Positions 7,283-8,279 of a stretch of 8,279 nucleotides of DNA are shown here, piece by piece. The DNA is from a bacterium (GTDB lineage Bacteria > T1Sed10-126): assembly GCA_003557545.1 (NCBI GenBank), contig PWOD01000195.1, positions 1 through 8,279 of the forward strand, given 5' to 3'. Within the stretch, counting starts at the first letter, position 1. Each line of letters starts with the position of its first letter. The notes under the pieces are model-generated. The model saw only the letters and a program-made list of their open reading frames with translations. It had not been told where the DNA came from and did no database searches. A program made the position numbers and the translations under genes.

Positions 7283-7650
7283 GGTATTAATCCGGAGGAT
7301 CAATTATTTTCCATCAGGTAAATCAAGTTAAAGACAGAGTTAGCAGTTCATTAACATAAGATTGTAACAGTTGAACTACTATTTTCTCGACTCACAGAAC
7401 CCTATTAATCTATCTCCAACACTATTAGTTTACCAGATAACAAGCCCAATTATTAGTAAGAATATTAAAATCAATATTGAGAAACAGCTACACCAAAAAA
7501 CAATCTAATAGCTACAAGTTCGCTCCAACAGTAAAATAAAGCGGTAGTTTCCTGAATAAACAGTACCAGAGGAGTTAATTATTCCGAAAAAAAATACCAA
7601 CGGAGGGGATTGCTCGGCGCTTAGCAGACCACAGCTGGAGGAACAGCTAT
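7283..7650. other. Non-coding gap between the two repeat-protein genes
   Basis: 368 bp, AT-rich, with no supported gene on either strand. Near the upstream gene's end an 8-bp A run (7587-7594; a U run on the minus-strand transcript) could be part of a terminator, but no good stem precedes it. A 5-bp stem AGCTG/CAGCT lies at 7633-7648. CCGG-TATTAAT-CCGG lies at 7281-7295. The gap presumably contains the large gene's promoter. The best -10 look-alike (TACAAT, complement of 7361-7366) has no matching -35 element. Confidence 0.5.
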
Positions 7651-8279
7651 TTATCGCCAGCGAACGATTGATAACCGTCCGGACTTTTGATCTCCGGTCG
7701 ACGACTCCTGCACAAGATAAATATAATGACCACTGACCACCTTTTCTCCAGCATTATTACGTGTATCCCATTGAAAACGTCGCTGATCGGTCACAGTATC
7801 AAAAACCAACCGTCCTGAGACAGTATAAATTTCTAATTTAAAAGGCCCATAATCATCAGCCGCATCAAAATAAAACCAGATCCCATCGGTCCCGGTTTTA
7901 GCCTTTCCATCGTCCGGACGGAAAGGGTTGGGGCCAAACCTGAAATTATCCAGACCGGGAGCGCCACGCTCAAACTCAGCCGTAATATTCTTATTTCCAT
8001 CGATGAATAGATGCTGATCGGGACCACGACCTTGAACAGCACCATACCAGCGGTTGAAAGGCCAGATGGTAGTTTGTTCCGCCTGGATTAAAACAGTGTC
8101 ATTAGCCGGCAGAGAGATGGTTTGTTTGCCATCATTATGTAGCTTCGAATAATTGTCTGAAATAACTCGAACAGCACCACTGTTAATAATGCTTATAGAT
8201 AGTTCATATGTGGGCAGTTTATCAAATCTAACCTTGATATGTTTATTAGAACCGGCAATTAATTCGGTCCGAGCAGTGG
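7651..8279 (-). CDS. Second repeat protein, C-terminal part only (paralogue of the large secreted protein; start beyond right edge)
   Basis: Translated on the minus strand, 209 codons stay open from the right edge to a TAA at 7651-7653. The fragment starts near the end of one InlB-B-like repeat (HIKVRFD). It then has one full repeat (KLPTYELSISIINSGAVRV ... HLFIDGNKNITAEFE) and the same terminal domain as its neighbour: GAPGLDNFRFGPNPFRPDDG, IYTVSGRLV, WDTRNN, SGHYIYLV and KSGRLSIVRWR. Hand alignment of the last 104 residues gives 67 identities (about 64%) with no gaps. It is therefore a paralogue, secreted in the same way if the sorting domain works. It lies upstream on the same strand, with 385 bp between its stop and the neighbour's GTG. 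The N-terminal content and total length are unknown. Confidence 0.9.
   Translation of the reverse strand, partial: TARTELIAGSNKHIKVRFDKLPTYELSISIINSGAVRVISDNYSKLHNDGKQTISLPANDTVLIQAEQTTIWPFNRWYGAVQGRGPDQHLFIDGNKNITAEFERGAPGLDNFRFGPNPFRPDDGKAKTGTDGIWFYFDAADDYGPFKLEIYTVSGRLVFDTVTDQRRFQWDTRNNAGEKVVSGHYIYLVQESSTGDQKSGRLSIVRWR

Noticed and set aside
7587-7594. A8 run (U8 on the minus-strand transcript) as an intrinsic terminator after the paralogue
   Set aside because: I could not find a stable stem just before it; only 3-5 bp stems are possible.

Overview
The window looks like an accessory, cell-surface region of a Gram-negative-type (diderm) bacterium. The clue is a very large secreted protein with an N-terminal signal peptide and a C-terminal domain of the FlgD-Ig/type IX-secretion 'sorting' kind (NPFRP ... 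GRLSIVR). Such domains are known from Bacteroidota and relatives and from several candidate phyla. The sequence alone does not fix the phylum. The standard genetic code fits, with stops TAA, TAA, TAG and TAA.

Layout from left to right. (1) Positions 1-201, minus strand: the decayed 5' end of an IS256-family-like transposase, with several stops and a frameshift, cut by the window edge. (2) 202-443: AT-rich non-coding DNA with a plausible promoter and a clear ribosome binding site for the next gene. (3) 444-1328, plus strand: an AT-rich FkbM-family methyltransferase. (4) 1325-2455, minus strand: a GT-B fold glycosyltransferase of family 4. Its stop codon and the methyltransferase stop share one TTAA, so the two genes converge with no gap. 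(5) 2595-7265, minus strand: a 1,556-residue, cysteine-free secreted repeat protein. It has a signal peptide, GLUG repeats with a 26-residue period, fourteen InlB-B-like repeats of about 76 residues, and a C-terminal sorting-like domain. (6) 7283-7650: a 368-bp gap. (7) 7651-8279, minus strand: the 3' end of a second, paralogous repeat protein entering from the right edge. This partial gene has no start in the window; I found it by translating the strand by hand.

The minus-strand order is paralogue, large repeat protein, glycosyltransferase. A reasonable reading is a locus for large surface or extracellular proteins, with a nearby sugar transferase and a methyltransferase that could decorate a surface glycan or the proteins themselves. 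That link is inferred from position only. The methyltransferase gene has a much lower G+C than its neighbours and sits beside a dead transposase, which suggests it was acquired separately.

The points most worth a second look are: the tandem paralogues with a conserved 'last repeat plus sorting domain' cassette, the two linker classes inside the 14-repeat array, the hairpin that contains the large gene's apparent start codon, and the shared stop palindrome.
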